DNA from: Saccharopolyspora erythraea NRRL 2338
GTDB lineage: Bacteria > Actinomycetota > Actinomycetes > Mycobacteriales > Pseudonocardiaceae
DNA: 64,000 nt
Assembly: GCF_000062885.1 (NCBI RefSeq)
Contig: NC_009142.1
Span: 2,221,584 to 2,285,583, forward strand
Direction: 5' to 3'
Below, in pieces: positions 21,366 through 32,261 of this stretch; within the stretch, counting starts at the first letter, position 1; each line of letters begins with the position of its first letter. The notes beneath the pieces were generated by a model. That model saw nothing but the letters and a program-made list of their open reading frames with translations. It was not told the origin of the DNA and did not search any database. The translations under genes were made by a program, and so were the position numbers.

Positions 21366-22206
21366 GGCCCGCCGGGCCGCCGTCGTCGGCAAGCCGATCG
21401 AGCACTCGCTCTCGCCGGTGCTGCACGGCGCCGCCTACGCGGAGCTGGGGCTCGGCGACTGGACCTACGAGCGGATCGAGGCCGACGCCGACGAGCTGCC
21501 GGGGCTGGTCGGCGGTCTCGGTCCGGAGTGGGCCGGGCTGTCGGTGACGATGCCGGGCAAGCGCGCCGCGCTGGCCCTCGCCGACGTGGTGACCGACCGC
21601 GCCGCCGCGGTCGGGGCGGCCAACACCCTGACCCCGCGTCCAGGCGGCGGCTGGGCGGCCGACTGCACCGACGTCGAGGGGGTGACCGGCGCGCTGCGCG
21701 CGGCGGGAGGCTTCACCACCGGGCACCGGGCGCTGCTGCTGGGCGCGGGCGGTACCGCCGCCGCGGCGCTGGCGGGGCTGGCCGAACTGGGCGTCCGCGA
21801 GGTGGTGCTCGCGGTGCGCGAGCCCGCCAGGGCGGGCGAGGCGCTGGAGACCGCGCAGCAGGTGGGCCTGCGGGTGCGGACCGAGCGGCTCGATGAAGTG
21901 GACCTCGCGGCCGAGGTGCCGGCCGCCGACGTCGTGGTCTCGACGCTGCCCGCCGGTGCCGTGGACGCCCACGCGCCGGCGCTGGCGCGCGCCGCGTGCC
22001 TGCTCGACGTCGTCTACCACCCGTGGCCCACACCGCTGTCCACCGCGGTGGCCGACGCCGGGGGCCGGCTGGCGACCGGCCTGGACATGCTGCTGCACCA
22101 GGCGTTCGGGCAGGTCGAGCAGTTCACCGGCCGCACCGCTCCGCGCCGTGCGATGCGCGACGCGCTGGCGGCGGCGACCGGCGGGCAGGTGCCCCTCCCG
22201 CTGTGA
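21352..22206 (+). CDS. aroE: Shikimate dehydrogenase
   Basis: A 284-residue AroE reducing 3-dehydroshikimate with NADPH. The substrate pocket includes GKPIEHSLSPVLHGAAYAELG. The catalytic Lys is in SVTMPGKRAAL, and the Rossmann loop is ALLLGAGGTAAAAL. The C-terminal GLDMLLHQAFGQVEQFTG is typical. It overlaps mltG by 14 nt, a conserved arrangement in actinobacteria. The other shikimate genes lie 6 kb downstream, beyond the IS30 and PTS insertion. Confidence 0.94.
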   Translation: MARSEARRAAVVGKPIEHSLSPVLHGAAYAELGLGDWTYERIEADADELPGLVGGLGPEWAGLSVTMPGKRAALALADVVTDRAAAVGAANTLTPRPGGGWAADCTDVEGVTGALRAAGGFTTGHRALLLGAGGTAAAALAGLAELGVREVVLAVREPARAGEALETAQQVGLRVRTERLDEVDLAAEVPAADVVVSTLPAGAVDAHAPALARAACLLDVVYHPWPTPLSTAVADAGGRLATGLDMLLHQAFGQVEQFTGRTAPRRAMRDALAAATGGQVPLPL

Positions 22207-22222
22207 GCGACGCGCGCTCGCC

Positions 22223-22804
22223 TCACCGGTAGGTGGCGTCGGCAGGGGAGCCGCCCTGCACCTGCTCGATGCGTTCGGCCTGCATCGCGGCCAGCCGCTG
22301 CGCCACCTCGGTGTCCTTGGACTCGTCGGTGATGACGGCGACGACGGTGCCCACCCGCAGCACCACCCGCGTCTCGTCGGAGTCCTGGTAGGCGTGGCTC
22401 TCGTCGCCGACGGCGGGCAGGTCGATCTCGGTGAGCTCGTCCTTGCCGCCCAGCCAGTCCACCAGCGCCCGATACCGGGATCCGGCGCCGTCCGGGGTGC
22501 CGAAGGCCTGCAGGCCGACGGTCGCCGAGTCGCCTCCTGGCCGCTCCAACTCCTGCTTCGCCACGACCAGGACACCTTGGCAACCGGCCTCGGTGTCGTA
22601 CCGGCAGCCGTTCACCGCGTCGTCGCCGGCGGCGAGCCTGGAGTCGGAGCCGTCGGCCGACCAGCCGGCGGGCAGCGCGCCGGCGTCGGGGAGGGCCTGC
22701 CGCACCTGCTGCGGGTTCAGCGGTGCGCCCGAGCCGCCACAGCCGGACAGGGCGGCCACCAGCGCCGCCGACAACGCCCCGCGCGCCCACATCTGGTCGT
22801 CCAT
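22223..22804 (-). CDS. Small lipoprotein of unknown function
   Basis: A 193-residue lipoprotein. The signal sequence ARGALSAALVAALSGC ends in a lipobox LSGC, followed by GGSG. The mature part is a compact domain (PAGWSADGSDSRLAAGDDAVNGCRYDTEAGCQGVLVVAKQEL) resembling the ligand- or sensor-like lipoproteins of actinobacteria, without a firm family match. I chose ATG 22804, where GGGGA lies shortly upstream. Its stop is 16 nt from the aroE stop, in tail-to-tail orientation. Confidence 0.75.
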   Translation of the reverse strand: MDDQMWARGALSAALVAALSGCGGSGAPLNPQQVRQALPDAGALPAGWSADGSDSRLAAGDDAVNGCRYDTEAGCQGVLVVAKQELERPGGDSATVGLQAFGTPDGAGSRYRALVDWLGGKDELTEIDLPAVGDESHAYQDSDETRVVLRVGTVVAVITDESKDTEVAQRLAAMQAERIEQVQGGSPADATYR

Positions 22805-22949
22805 CTTCCATCCCCTCGGCCGCTGCGGTGTGGGTCCCGGGTGGGACGCGGCACGATCATGGAAGGTTCCGGTGCGAACTGTCGAGCATTGCCGGTCCAC
22901 CGGGGACGGCCGCGCACGCACGAGGGCCCCTGCCGTGGCGGATTCAAGG

Positions 22950-24403
22950 GGTCGTCGCAACACAGGTGATTAACTGGCTTTGGTCAGGAGCATAGCGAGG
23001 CGCTCGGCTGGGGAGTCCCAGCCGAGCGTTTTGCGTGGTCGCCCGTTGAGCTGTTGGGCGACGTGCTCGAGGTCCTCGGGTCCGTAAGTGCCGAGGTCGG
23101 TGCCCTTGGGGAAGTACTGGCGCAGCAGTCCGTTGGTGTTTTCGTTGGTACCGCGCTGCCAGGGACTGGCCGGGTCGCAGAAGTAGACCGGCATGTCGGT
23201 GGCCATGGTGAACTGCTTGTGGCGGGCCATCTCGGCTCCCTGGTCCCAGGTCAGCGAGCCACGGAGGTGATTCGGCAGCGTTGTGATCGTCGCTACGAGT
23301 CCGTCCCGGACCGTTTCGGCGTCGTGCCCGTTCGGTAGGTGGACCAGCATGGTGTACCGCGTGGTGCGCTCTACCAGGGTGCCGATCGCGGACTGGCTGC
23401 CAGCGCCAATGATCAAGTCTCCCTCCCAGTGGCCGGGCACGGCCCGGTCGGCGGCCTCGGCGGGGCGGTCGCTGATCATCACCATCGGGTCGATGAACCG
23501 CGCGGTGCGCTGGTTCGGGTTGCGGCGTGGCTTGCGGCGGGTCCGGCCGGTGCGGATCGCGGCCTGTACTTCGCGTTTGAGACCACCGCGGGCCTGGAAG
23601 TACAGCGCCTGGTAGATCGTCTCCACGCTCACTCGCATCCTCTGGTCGCCGGGATGCTCCTTGCCTAGAGCGTGGCAGATCTGCTCCGGTGACCAGCGCT
23701 CGCGCAGGCCATCGGCCACGAACTGGCGTAACGGGCCCTGCGCGATCAGCTTGCGTTGCTTCGGGCGTGGCCGACGGGCGGCCGCCGCGCGGTGGGCCGC
23801 ATATGGCTGGTAGCCGCCGTGGGTGGAGTTCGCGCGGATCTCCCGCAAGATCGTGCTGGCTGAGCGCCCCAACGCGCTCCCGATGTCCCGCAGTGAGTGG
23901 CCCTCGGCCCGCAGGTCCCGGATCCGCTCCCGCTCCACCAAGGTCAGCAGCCGGGGATGCAACTGCTTGTCCAGTGCGGACAGCTTGGGCGCTGGGGAGT
24001 TCACGTCGACGATCGTGCTGGTGCCCGTCGCGTAATCGACACGAACCCCGTTCGGGTAGGTCCGCGCGTTCCGGCTCTTGCGGACCCCGTAGTCCCAGTC
24101 CTTCGCCGTGCGCTCGTTGATGCCCACCCGCTCGGCCGCCCGACGTCGGGCCACACCCTCGGAACGCAACCGCTCGTACTCCTCGCGCCGTGGGTGTCGA
24201 CGCGACGCTCGAATCGACCGCCGCCCAGCCTGCCGGGCCCAACCAAAGGCCGTGTTCCGGTTCAGGCCCAGCTCACGGGCCGCCACAGTGACGCTCCCAA
24301 CCGCATCAAGCCGGTCCAGGAAACGTTGCTTCAGCTCGGCACGGTCACCCTCACATGCCACGGTCCTCGCAACTCCCACAGGTCGCAGGTGTTGCGAGGA
24401 CCG
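22950..24403 (-). mobile_element. IS30-family insertion sequence
   Basis: About 1.45 kb holding one IS30 transposase. The left end reads ggtcgtcgcaacac from 22950. The right end, read inward from 24402, is ggtcctcgcaacac, matching 13 of 14. The right end also carries a perfect 13-bp inverted repeat of its own (24361-24373 with 24391-24403) that forms a hairpin over the transposase start. No clear target duplication is visible, so the boundaries are provisional. Confidence 0.8.
22970..24379 (-). CDS. IS30-family transposase
   Basis: A 469-residue DDE transposase. The N-terminus has two helix-turn-helix regions (VTVAARELGLNRNTAFGWARQ and HSLRDIGSALGRSASTILREI). The catalytic triad is Asp in GHWEGDLIIG, Asp in SLTWDQGAEM and Glu in GTNENTNGLLRQYFPKGTD, all intact. 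GTG 24379 lies inside the terminal repeat; GTG 24361 is an equally good start. The gene looks complete and possibly active. Confidence 0.93.
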   Translation of the reverse strand: MGVARTVACEGDRAELKQRFLDRLDAVGSVTVAARELGLNRNTAFGWARQAGRRSIRASRRHPRREEYERLRSEGVARRRAAERVGINERTAKDWDYGVRKSRNARTYPNGVRVDYATGTSTIVDVNSPAPKLSALDKQLHPRLLTLVERERIRDLRAEGHSLRDIGSALGRSASTILREIRANSTHGGYQPYAAHRAAAARRPRPKQRKLIAQGPLRQFVADGLRERWSPEQICHALGKEHPGDQRMRVSVETIYQALYFQARGGLKREVQAAIRTGRTRRKPRRNPNQRTARFIDPMVMISDRPAEAADRAVPGHWEGDLIIGAGSQSAIGTLVERTTRYTMLVHLPNGHDAETVRDGLVATITTLPNHLRGSLTWDQGAEMARHKQFTMATDMPVYFCDPASPWQRGTNENTNGLLRQYFPKGTDLGTYGPEDLEHVAQQLNGRPRKTLGWDSPAERLAMLLTKAS

Positions 24404-24452
24404 CTAGAACCCCCGCGTCCGGCAGGGGCCCTCGCTGGTCGCGGGAGGCGGC

Positions 24453-24722
24453 TCAGCTCTCGTCGAGGTCCGAGCCGACGAGCTGGACGAGGTGGTCGAG
24501 GGCGGCCTCGGCGCCCTCGCCCTCGGCCGAGAGCACGACCTCGTCGCCGTGCGCCGCGCCCAGCGTCATCAGGCCGAGGATGCTGCCCGCCTCCACCGGC
24601 TGGGTGTCGTCCTTGCGGATCGTGATCTTGACCGACTGCGCGGCGGCGGCCTTGGCCACCAGGGCAGCCGGACGCGCGTGCAGTCCCACCTTGCTCGCCA
24701 CGGTGACCCGTCGCTCAGGCAT
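24453..24722 (-). CDS. ptsH: Phosphocarrier protein HPr
   Basis: An 89-residue HPr with the phosphorylated His15 in GLHARPA and the Ser47 region (EAGSILGLM) corresponding to Ser46 of Firmicutes. It shuttles phosphate from EI to EIIA. I chose ATG 24722 because GGAG lies 6 nt upstream and PERRVTVASKVGLHARPA matches the family length. It is the last gene of the regulator-IIC-HPr run. No gene for EI (ptsI) is present in the window. Confidence 0.93.
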   Translation of the reverse strand: MPERRVTVASKVGLHARPAALVAKAAAAQSVKITIRKDDTQPVEAGSILGLMTLGAAHGDEVVLSAEGEGAEAALDHLVQLVGSDLDES

Positions 24723-24767
24723 GGATGCTCCGTTCTCGAATAGGCTCACGCGCCGGTCGCGGCCGGC

Positions 24768-26057
24768 TCAGCTGCGGGCACCGCCGGTGTCGGGGTCGGG
24801 TGTGCCGCTCCCGGCATTATCCGTGGTCTTCCGGGGTGCCGACGATGTGTCTCCGCTCGCAGCCTGCTCGGTGGCCGCGGCGCCTTCCTCCTCCTCACGT
24901 CCGGGGGTGCGCAGGTTCCACTTGGTGATGATGAAGCGGAACAGGAAGTAGTAGACGACGGCGTAGCCCAGCCCGATCGGGATGAGCAGCAGCGACTTCT
25001 GCGAGATGCCGAAGTTGAGCACGTAGTCGATCGCACCGGCGGAGAATCCGAACCCGCTGTGGATGTCCAGCGCGTTGACCAGGGCCATCGACGTGCCGGT
25101 GAGCACCGCGTGGATCAGCAGCAGCGGCCAGGCCACGAAGATGAACGAGAACTCCAGCGGCTCGGTGATGCCGGTGAGGAACGCGGTGAGCGCGGTGGAG
25201 AGCATCACACCGCCCACGATCTTGCGCTGCGAGGGCTTCGCGCACTGCCAGATCGCCAGCGCGGCGGCGGGCAGGGCGAACATGAAGATCGGGAAGAAGC
25301 CGGTCATGAAGGTGCCCGCGGACGGGTCGCCGCCGAAGAAGCGGGCGATGTCGCCCTTCTCGCCGTGGTAGTCGCCGAACAGGAACCAGACCACGTTGTT
25401 GGGGATGTGGTGCAGGCCGAACGGCAGCAGCAGGCGGTTGACCACGCCGTAGACGCCGCCGCCGATCACGGCGTTGGCTGTGACGGCGTCGCTGAAGGCG
25501 GTCAGCCCCGCGTCGAACAGCGGGAACAGCAGGCCCATGACCACGCCGACCACCAGCATCGCCAGCGAGGTGACGATGGGCACGAAGCGCCGTCCGCCGA
25601 AGAAGCCGAGGTAGTCGGGCAGCTTGATGCGGTGGTAGCGCTGCCACAGCCAGGCCGCGGTGAGACCGGCGATGATGCCGCCGAGCACGCCGTAGGGGCC
25701 CTTGTTGTAGGCGGTGCCCTCCTCGGGCTTGGCGATCTCCCACAGCACGCCGGAGAGCACCAGGTACCCGACCGCCGCCGACAGCGCGGTCGAGCCGTCG
25801 GCCTTCTTGGCGAAGCCGATGGCCACGCCGATGGCGAACAGCAGCGGCAGGTTGTCGAACAGCGCGCCACCCGCCGCGCCGATGACGCCGGCGACCGTCT
25901 GCAGGCCGGGAACGGCTCCGAGCAGGTCGTCCTGGCCCAGGCGCAGCAGCAGCGCCGCCGCGGGCAGGACCGCGATGGGCAGCATCAGGCTGCGGCCCAG
26001 TCTTTGCAGCAGTGCGAATCCCTTGCTGCCGGACGCCGGTGGGGCGCTGGCACTCAT
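24768..26057 (-). CDS. nagE: PTS EIIC permease, N-acetylglucosamine/glucose type
   Basis: A 429-residue membrane-spanning IIC of the glucose/GlcNAc superfamily. RLGRSLMLPIAVLPAAALLLRLG is the family start. GLHHIPNNVVWFLFGDY and the GITEPLEFSFIFVAWPLL signature near the sugar site are present. The last 60 residues are a charged, disordered tail. Cytoplasmic IIB and IIA are encoded separately across the divergent promoter, so this is a split transporter. It overlaps the regulator gene by 4 nt. GlcNAc is inferred from the DasR-like operator nearby. Confidence 0.88.
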   Translation of the reverse strand: MSASAPPASGSKGFALLQRLGRSLMLPIAVLPAAALLLRLGQDDLLGAVPGLQTVAGVIGAAGGALFDNLPLLFAIGVAIGFAKKADGSTALSAAVGYLVLSGVLWEIAKPEEGTAYNKGPYGVLGGIIAGLTAAWLWQRYHRIKLPDYLGFFGGRRFVPIVTSLAMLVVGVVMGLLFPLFDAGLTAFSDAVTANAVIGGGVYGVVNRLLLPFGLHHIPNNVVWFLFGDYHGEKGDIARFFGGDPSAGTFMTGFFPIFMFALPAAALAIWQCAKPSQRKIVGGVMLSTALTAFLTGITEPLEFSFIFVAWPLLLIHAVLTGTSMALVNALDIHSGFGFSAGAIDYVLNFGISQKSLLLIPIGLGYAVVYYFLFRFIITKWNLRTPGREEEEGAAATEQAASGDTSSAPRKTTDNAGSGTPDPDTGGARS

Positions 26058-26893
26058 CGGTTACCTCCTGGTAGGCGGTCGTGGCCTTGCAAGTCGTCCG
26101 GGTTGCGGTCGAGCCGCATCGTCACCTGGTACAGGTCGCCCCGGTACCAGGAAGTCATGTCCTCCACGGGCCGTCCCTGCGCGGTGGACACCCGCCGGAA
26201 CACCAGGACCGGACTGCCCGGGCGGACGCCGAGCAGCCGGGCGGTCTCCGGGTCGGCGCCCTCGGCCAGCACGGTCTGGGTGCCGTGCTCCAGCCGCACG
26301 CCGTAGACGCGGTCGAGCAGCGTGTAGAGCGAGTCGGTGAGGCACTGGCCGAGCAGGCCGGGCACCAGCTCGGGGTGGTACCAGCCGCGCTCGACGGCCA
26401 TCGGCGCGCCGTCGGCCTTGCGCAGCCGGAACAGCCAGTAGGCCGGGCTCCCGGCGGGCAGTCCCAGCGCCTCGGCCGTGGCGTGCGGCGGCACCGCCTC
26501 GGCGCCGTCGAGCACCACGGTCTCCGGGCGCATCCCGCGGCGGCGCATGTCCTCGCTGAAGGAGGCCAGGTGCAGGGCGGAGTCGACGCGGGGCCGGGTG
26601 GTGAAGGTGCCCTTGCCGCGCACCCGCACCAGCAGGCCGTCGGCGACCAGCTGCCCGACGGCCTCGCGCACGGTCAGCCGGGAGACGCCGTAGCGGGTGG
26701 CCAGCTCCCGTTCCGAGGGCACCGGCGAGCCGGGCAGCAGCTCGCCGGAGGCGAGCTCGCGCAGGATCTCCCGGAGCTGCACGTGCTTGGGCAGCGGCCC
26801 GTCGCGCAGCGCGCCGGAGGCGAGGTGCACCTCCTGACGACGCTGTTCGCCTGCGGTGGTCCCGCCGGGATCCACCGTGCGCTGTGCGGCCAC
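26054..26893 (-). CDS. GntR/HutC-type regulator, DasR-like
   Basis: A 279-residue protein. The winged HTH at about 35-100 (PVPSERELATRYGVSRLTVREAVGQLVADGLLVRVRGKGTFTTRP) is followed by a UTRA ligand domain (SFSEDMRRRGMRPETVVLD … DMTSWYRGDLYQVTMRLDRN). UTRA regulators of amino-sugar genes such as DasR and NagR bind phosphorylated GlcNAc or GlcN. A DasR-type site in the divergent promoter supports that role. Whether it is DasR itself or a paralogue cannot be settled here. Confidence 0.88.
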   Translation of the reverse strand: MAAQRTVDPGGTTAGEQRRQEVHLASGALRDGPLPKHVQLREILRELASGELLPGSPVPSERELATRYGVSRLTVREAVGQLVADGLLVRVRGKGTFTTRPRVDSALHLASFSEDMRRRGMRPETVVLDGAEAVPPHATAEALGLPAGSPAYWLFRLRKADGAPMAVERGWYHPELVPGLLGQCLTDSLYTLLDRVYGVRLEHGTQTVLAEGADPETARLLGVRPGSPVLVFRRVSTAQGRPVEDMTSWYRGDLYQVTMRLDRNPDDLQGHDRLPGGNR

Positions 26894-27001
26894 GCTGCCT
26901 CCTGTGGGACTGCCGTGCGCGGGCTCCCCGACGATGATCCGAGGTCGGCGTCGATCTCGCTCGCTCTGCTGCTGTTCAGTCCCGATCTCCGGTTGGTACT
27001 G

Positions 27002-27017
27002 TCCGGTCTAAACCAGT
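27002..27017. promoter_or_regulatory. dre-like operator (DasR-responsive element)
   Basis: tccggtctaaaccagt matches 13 of 16 positions of the dre consensus ACTGGTCTAGACCAGT. It lies in the 267-bp divergent region between the regulator gene and the EIIB gene. A second, weaker match (core cgtctggacc) is at 27102-27111, nearer the EIIB start. Confidence 0.65.
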
Positions 27018-27160
27018 TGGATGCGAAGATTGCGCGGTCCGCGTGCGGGTGTCAAGGCGGTGTGGTTTTCGTTGCCGCATCGACATCCGGTGGCGCAAGA
27101 TCGTCTGGACCGCGGGCCGGGCGCGGGTCGCGCACCGGCTGACGACGAAGGGAGCTCGGG

Positions 27161-27397
27161 GTGGCTGCTGACAAGGCCGCCGCGATCCTGGCCGCACTGG
27201 GCGGCGGGAGCAACGTGGTGGAGATCGAGCCGTGCATCACGCGGCTGCGCTGCGAGGTCAGCGACGGGGCGAAGGTCGACGAGGCGGGGCTGAAGGCCGC
27301 GGGCGCGCACGGCGTGATGCGCCAGGGCTCGATCGTGCAGGTGGTCGTCGGCCCGGAGGCCGACTCGCTGGCCGAGGACATCGAGGACCTGTTGTGA
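27161..27397 (+). CDS. PTS EIIB domain protein, GlcNAc/glucose type
   Basis: A 78-residue free-standing IIB of the glucose superfamily. Phosphorylated Cys25 sits in PCITRLRCEV, and the flanking GGGSNVVEIE and ASLDEAGLKAAGAHGV-like segments match the fold. It passes phosphate from IIA to the sugar at IIC. GTG 27161 follows AAGGGAG. It overlaps the IIA gene by 4 nt (GTGA). Confidence 0.9.
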   Translation: MAADKAAAILAALGGGSNVVEIEPCITRLRCEVSDGAKVDEAGLKAAGAHGVMRQGSIVQVVVGPEADSLAEDIEDLL

Positions 27398-27849
27398 GCA
27401 TCGAGGTGGGCAGCCCGGTCCCGGGGCTGGCGGCCCCGATCAGCGAGGTCCCGGACCCGGTGTTCTCGCAGGCGATGGTCGGTCCCGGTGTGGCGGTGAA
27501 GCCCGAGCCGGGCAGCGCCGACGCCGTCGCCCCGATCGCCGGGACGGTCGCGACGCTGCACCCGCACGCGTTCGTCGTCGCCGCGCCGGGCGGCACGGCG
27601 GTCCTGGTCCACCTGGGCATCGACACGGTCAAGCTCAAGGGCGAGGGCTTCACGCTGCACGTGGCCAAGGGCGACGTGGTCGAGGCGGGGCAGCGCATCG
27701 TGACCTGGAACCCGACCGAGGTCGAGTCGCACGGCTACTCCTCGGTGTGCCCGGTCGTGGCGCTCGACGTCGCGCCGGAGGCGCTCAGCGACCTGCGCGA
27801 GGACGGCCGCGTCGAGGCCGGCGACGCGCTGTTCGCCGTCAGCGGCTGA
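27394..27849 (+). CDS. crr: PTS EIIA (Crr-type)
   Basis: A 151-residue glucose-type EIIA. The active-site His73 is in TAVLVHLGIDTVKLKGEGF; the second His is in TLHPHAF. DPVFSQAMVGPGVAVKP and the C-terminal DVAPEALSDL are family landmarks. It accepts phosphate from HPr. The start is taken at GTG 27394, overlapping the IIB stop. A strong terminator follows 12 nt after the stop. Confidence 0.93.
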   Translation: MSIEVGSPVPGLAAPISEVPDPVFSQAMVGPGVAVKPEPGSADAVAPIAGTVATLHPHAFVVAAPGGTAVLVHLGIDTVKLKGEGFTLHVAKGDVVEAGQRIVTWNPTEVESHGYSSVCPVVALDVAPEALSDLREDGRVEAGDALFAVSG

Positions 27850-27861
27850 GCGAGTCCGCCC

Positions 27862-27901
27862 TGGAGTCCTTCGGGTTGCCGTAGCGGCCCGAAGGACTCC
27901 A
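27862..27901 (+). terminator. Hairpin terminator after crr
   Basis: A perfect 14-bp stem (tggagtccttcggg at 27862-27875 with its complement at 27888-27901) and 12-nt loop directly behind the EIIA stop. Confidence 0.8.
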
Positions 27902-28028
27902 CGGCGCGTCGCCGGCCTCGCAGCGCGCGGGAAAGCGCGTCGCACGAGTCGCGGGTCTGCCGCACGACACGCGGGTTTTCAGCGCCGGCGTCCCGCCGTC
28001 GGGCGGGCGTCCGGCCGATCCTTCGCCG

Positions 28029-28658
28029 GTGACCTGGTCTGTGGTGGCCGGGACGGCGGGTGCCGTCGCCGGTGGGTTGGGCGGGATGCTGCTGCGTTCG
28101 CTGCGCAGGGGCGTGGTGGTGCCGAGGTTCGCGTGCGGTCTCGCGGTCGCGGTGCTGTGGTCGGTGGTGGGGCTCTCGGTCTCCTGCGGCTGGATGCCGC
28201 CGTGGTGGGTGCCGGTGCCGCTGTGGCTGGGGTGGCTCGCGGTCCTGCTCACCGCGTGCGACCTGATCGCACGCCGCCTCCCCGACGTGCTCACCCTCAC
28301 CGCCTACCCGGTGGCCGCGCTGCTGCTGGGGGCGGCGGACCCGGGTCTGCTGCTCGGCGGCCTCACCGGGCTGGTCCTCTTCGCCGGTCTCTACCTGGGC
28401 GTGCGCGTCCTCTCGCCGGCGTCGATCGGGCCGGGGGACGTGAAGCTGGCCGGGAGCCTGGGCGCCGTGGTGGGCGCGGTGTCGGTTCCCGCCGTGCTGG
28501 GCTGCGTCGCCGTGGCGGCGGGGCTGACGCTGGTGGTGGCGGCCCGGTCCCGGGGCGCCGCGGTCGCGCACGGCCCGGCGATGCTGCTACCCGCGTGGCT
28601 GGTCGCGGCCTTCCCGGCGGCGTTCGGCGGTCCGGAGGTCACCGCGGGTGCCTGGTGA
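28029..28658 (+). CDS. A24-type prepilin peptidase-like membrane protease
   Basis: A 209-residue polytopic membrane protein. The two aspartates of A24 aspartic proteases are seen in LTACDLIARRLPD and in SIGPGDVKLAG (GxGD). The N-terminal methylase part of full-length PilD is missing, as in the short actinobacterial form found between aroE and aroC in mycobacteria. It should process type IV/Tad prepilin-like proteins, but no pilus genes are in the window. It ends 69 nt before aroC. Confidence 0.85.
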   Translation: MTWSVVAGTAGAVAGGLGGMLLRSLRRGVVVPRFACGLAVAVLWSVVGLSVSCGWMPPWWVPVPLWLGWLAVLLTACDLIARRLPDVLTLTAYPVAALLLGAADPGLLLGGLTGLVLFAGLYLGVRVLSPASIGPGDVKLAGSLGAVVGAVSVPAVLGCVAVAAGLTLVVAARSRGAAVAHGPAMLLPAWLVAAFPAAFGGPEVTAGAW

Positions 28659-28727
28659 GCCGTGGATCCGCCGGATGCAGCACCCGGAAGCGTCCGGCCT
28701 GCACCTATCGTGGCAGGATCTACAGGT

Positions 28728-29932
28728 GTGCTGCGCTGGATGACCGCTGGAGAATCGCACGGCCCCGCCCTGGTCGCGGTGCTGGAGGGAATGGTCGCCG
28801 GGGTCGAGGTGACCACCGCCGACATCGCCGCCGAGCTGGAGCGCCGCAAGCTCGGCTTCGGTCGCAGCCCCCGGATGAACTTCGAGGCCGACGAGCTGGA
28901 GATCATCGGCGGCGTGCGGCACGGCCGCACCCAGGGCGGCCCGGTCGCGGTGCGCATCGCCAACACCGAGTGGCCCAAGTGGGAGCAGGTCATGGCCGCC
29001 GACCCGGTGGACCCCGACGTGCTCGCCTCGCTGGCCCGCAACGAGCCGCTCACCCGCCCGCGCCCCGGCCACGCCGACCTGGCCGGCATGCAGAAGTACG
29101 GCTTCGAGGAGTCGCGCCCGGTGCTGGAGCGCGCCAGCGCGCGCGAGACCGCCGCGCGGGTCGCGGTGGGCACGGTCGCACGGCACTTCCTGCGCCAGCT
29201 GCTCGGTGTCGAGATCCTCAGCCACGTCGTCAGCCTCGGCGGCGTCAGCGCGGAATCGGACCACCTGCCCGGCCCGGACGACCTCAAGGCCATCGACGAC
29301 AACCCCGTGCGCGCCTTCGGCGACGCCGCGACCGAGCGGATGATGGCCGAGGTCGACGCGGCCAAGAAGGACGGCGACACCCTCGGCGGCGTCGTCGAGG
29401 TCATCGCCTACGGCCTGCCGCCGGGCATCGGCTCGCACGTGCACTGGGACCGCAAGCTCGACGCCCGGCTGGCGGGCGCGCTGATGAGCATCCAGGCGAT
29501 CAAGGGCGTGGAGATCGGCGAGGGCTTCGCCAACGCCCACCGGCGCGGCAGCGCCGCCCACGACGAGATCTACCCGGCAGAGGGCGAGCGCTGGGTGCGC
29601 CGCGGCAGCAACCGCGCGGGCGGTCTGGAAGGCGGCATCACCAACGGCGAGCCGCTGGTCGTGCGCGCCGCCAAGAAGCCCATCTCCAGCCTGCCCCGCG
29701 CGCTGGCCACGGTGGACGTCGTCACCGGCGAGCCCGCGCAGGCGATGCACCAGCGCTCCGACATCACCGCCGTGCCCCGCGCGGCCGTGGTCGCCGAGAC
29801 GATGGTGGCGCTGGTGCTGGCCGAGGCCGTGCTGGAGAAGTTCGGCGGCGACTCGCTGCCGGAGACCCGCCGCAACGTCGAGGGCTACCTGGCCGGGCTG
29901 CGGGAGCGCGCCGAGAAGCGGCAGGTGCGCTG

Positions 29933-29933
<1 letters not shown>
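28728..29933 (+). CDS. aroC: Chorismate synthase
   Basis: A 401-residue AroC, converting EPSP to chorismate with reduced FMN. The N-terminus is [34 protein letters not shown] and the flavin-site segments [14 protein letters not shown]-like and [22 protein letters not shown] are present. GTG 28728 is preferred over upstream in-frame starts because it matches the conserved start and follows an AGGA. It overlaps aroK by one nt. Confidence 0.96.
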
Positions 29934-32047
<2,114 letters not shown>

Positions 32048-32261
32048 CGCACCCCGGCGCCGTCGGGCGCCCGGGGGCGGTTCCAGGCGCGGTGCTCCGG
32101 CGCGCCCGAGTGCGTTCCCGTTGCGGCGCGAATCCCGCGCTGTGGACGGAAAAACCCGTCCGCGGCGCCCGGAATCCGCTGATCTCCTAAACTGGTCCGG
32201 TTCAGACGTCGCCGCTCGCGGGGCGGCGGGGTCTTCTCCGGGGGAGGTCGGTGTCCGCGCC

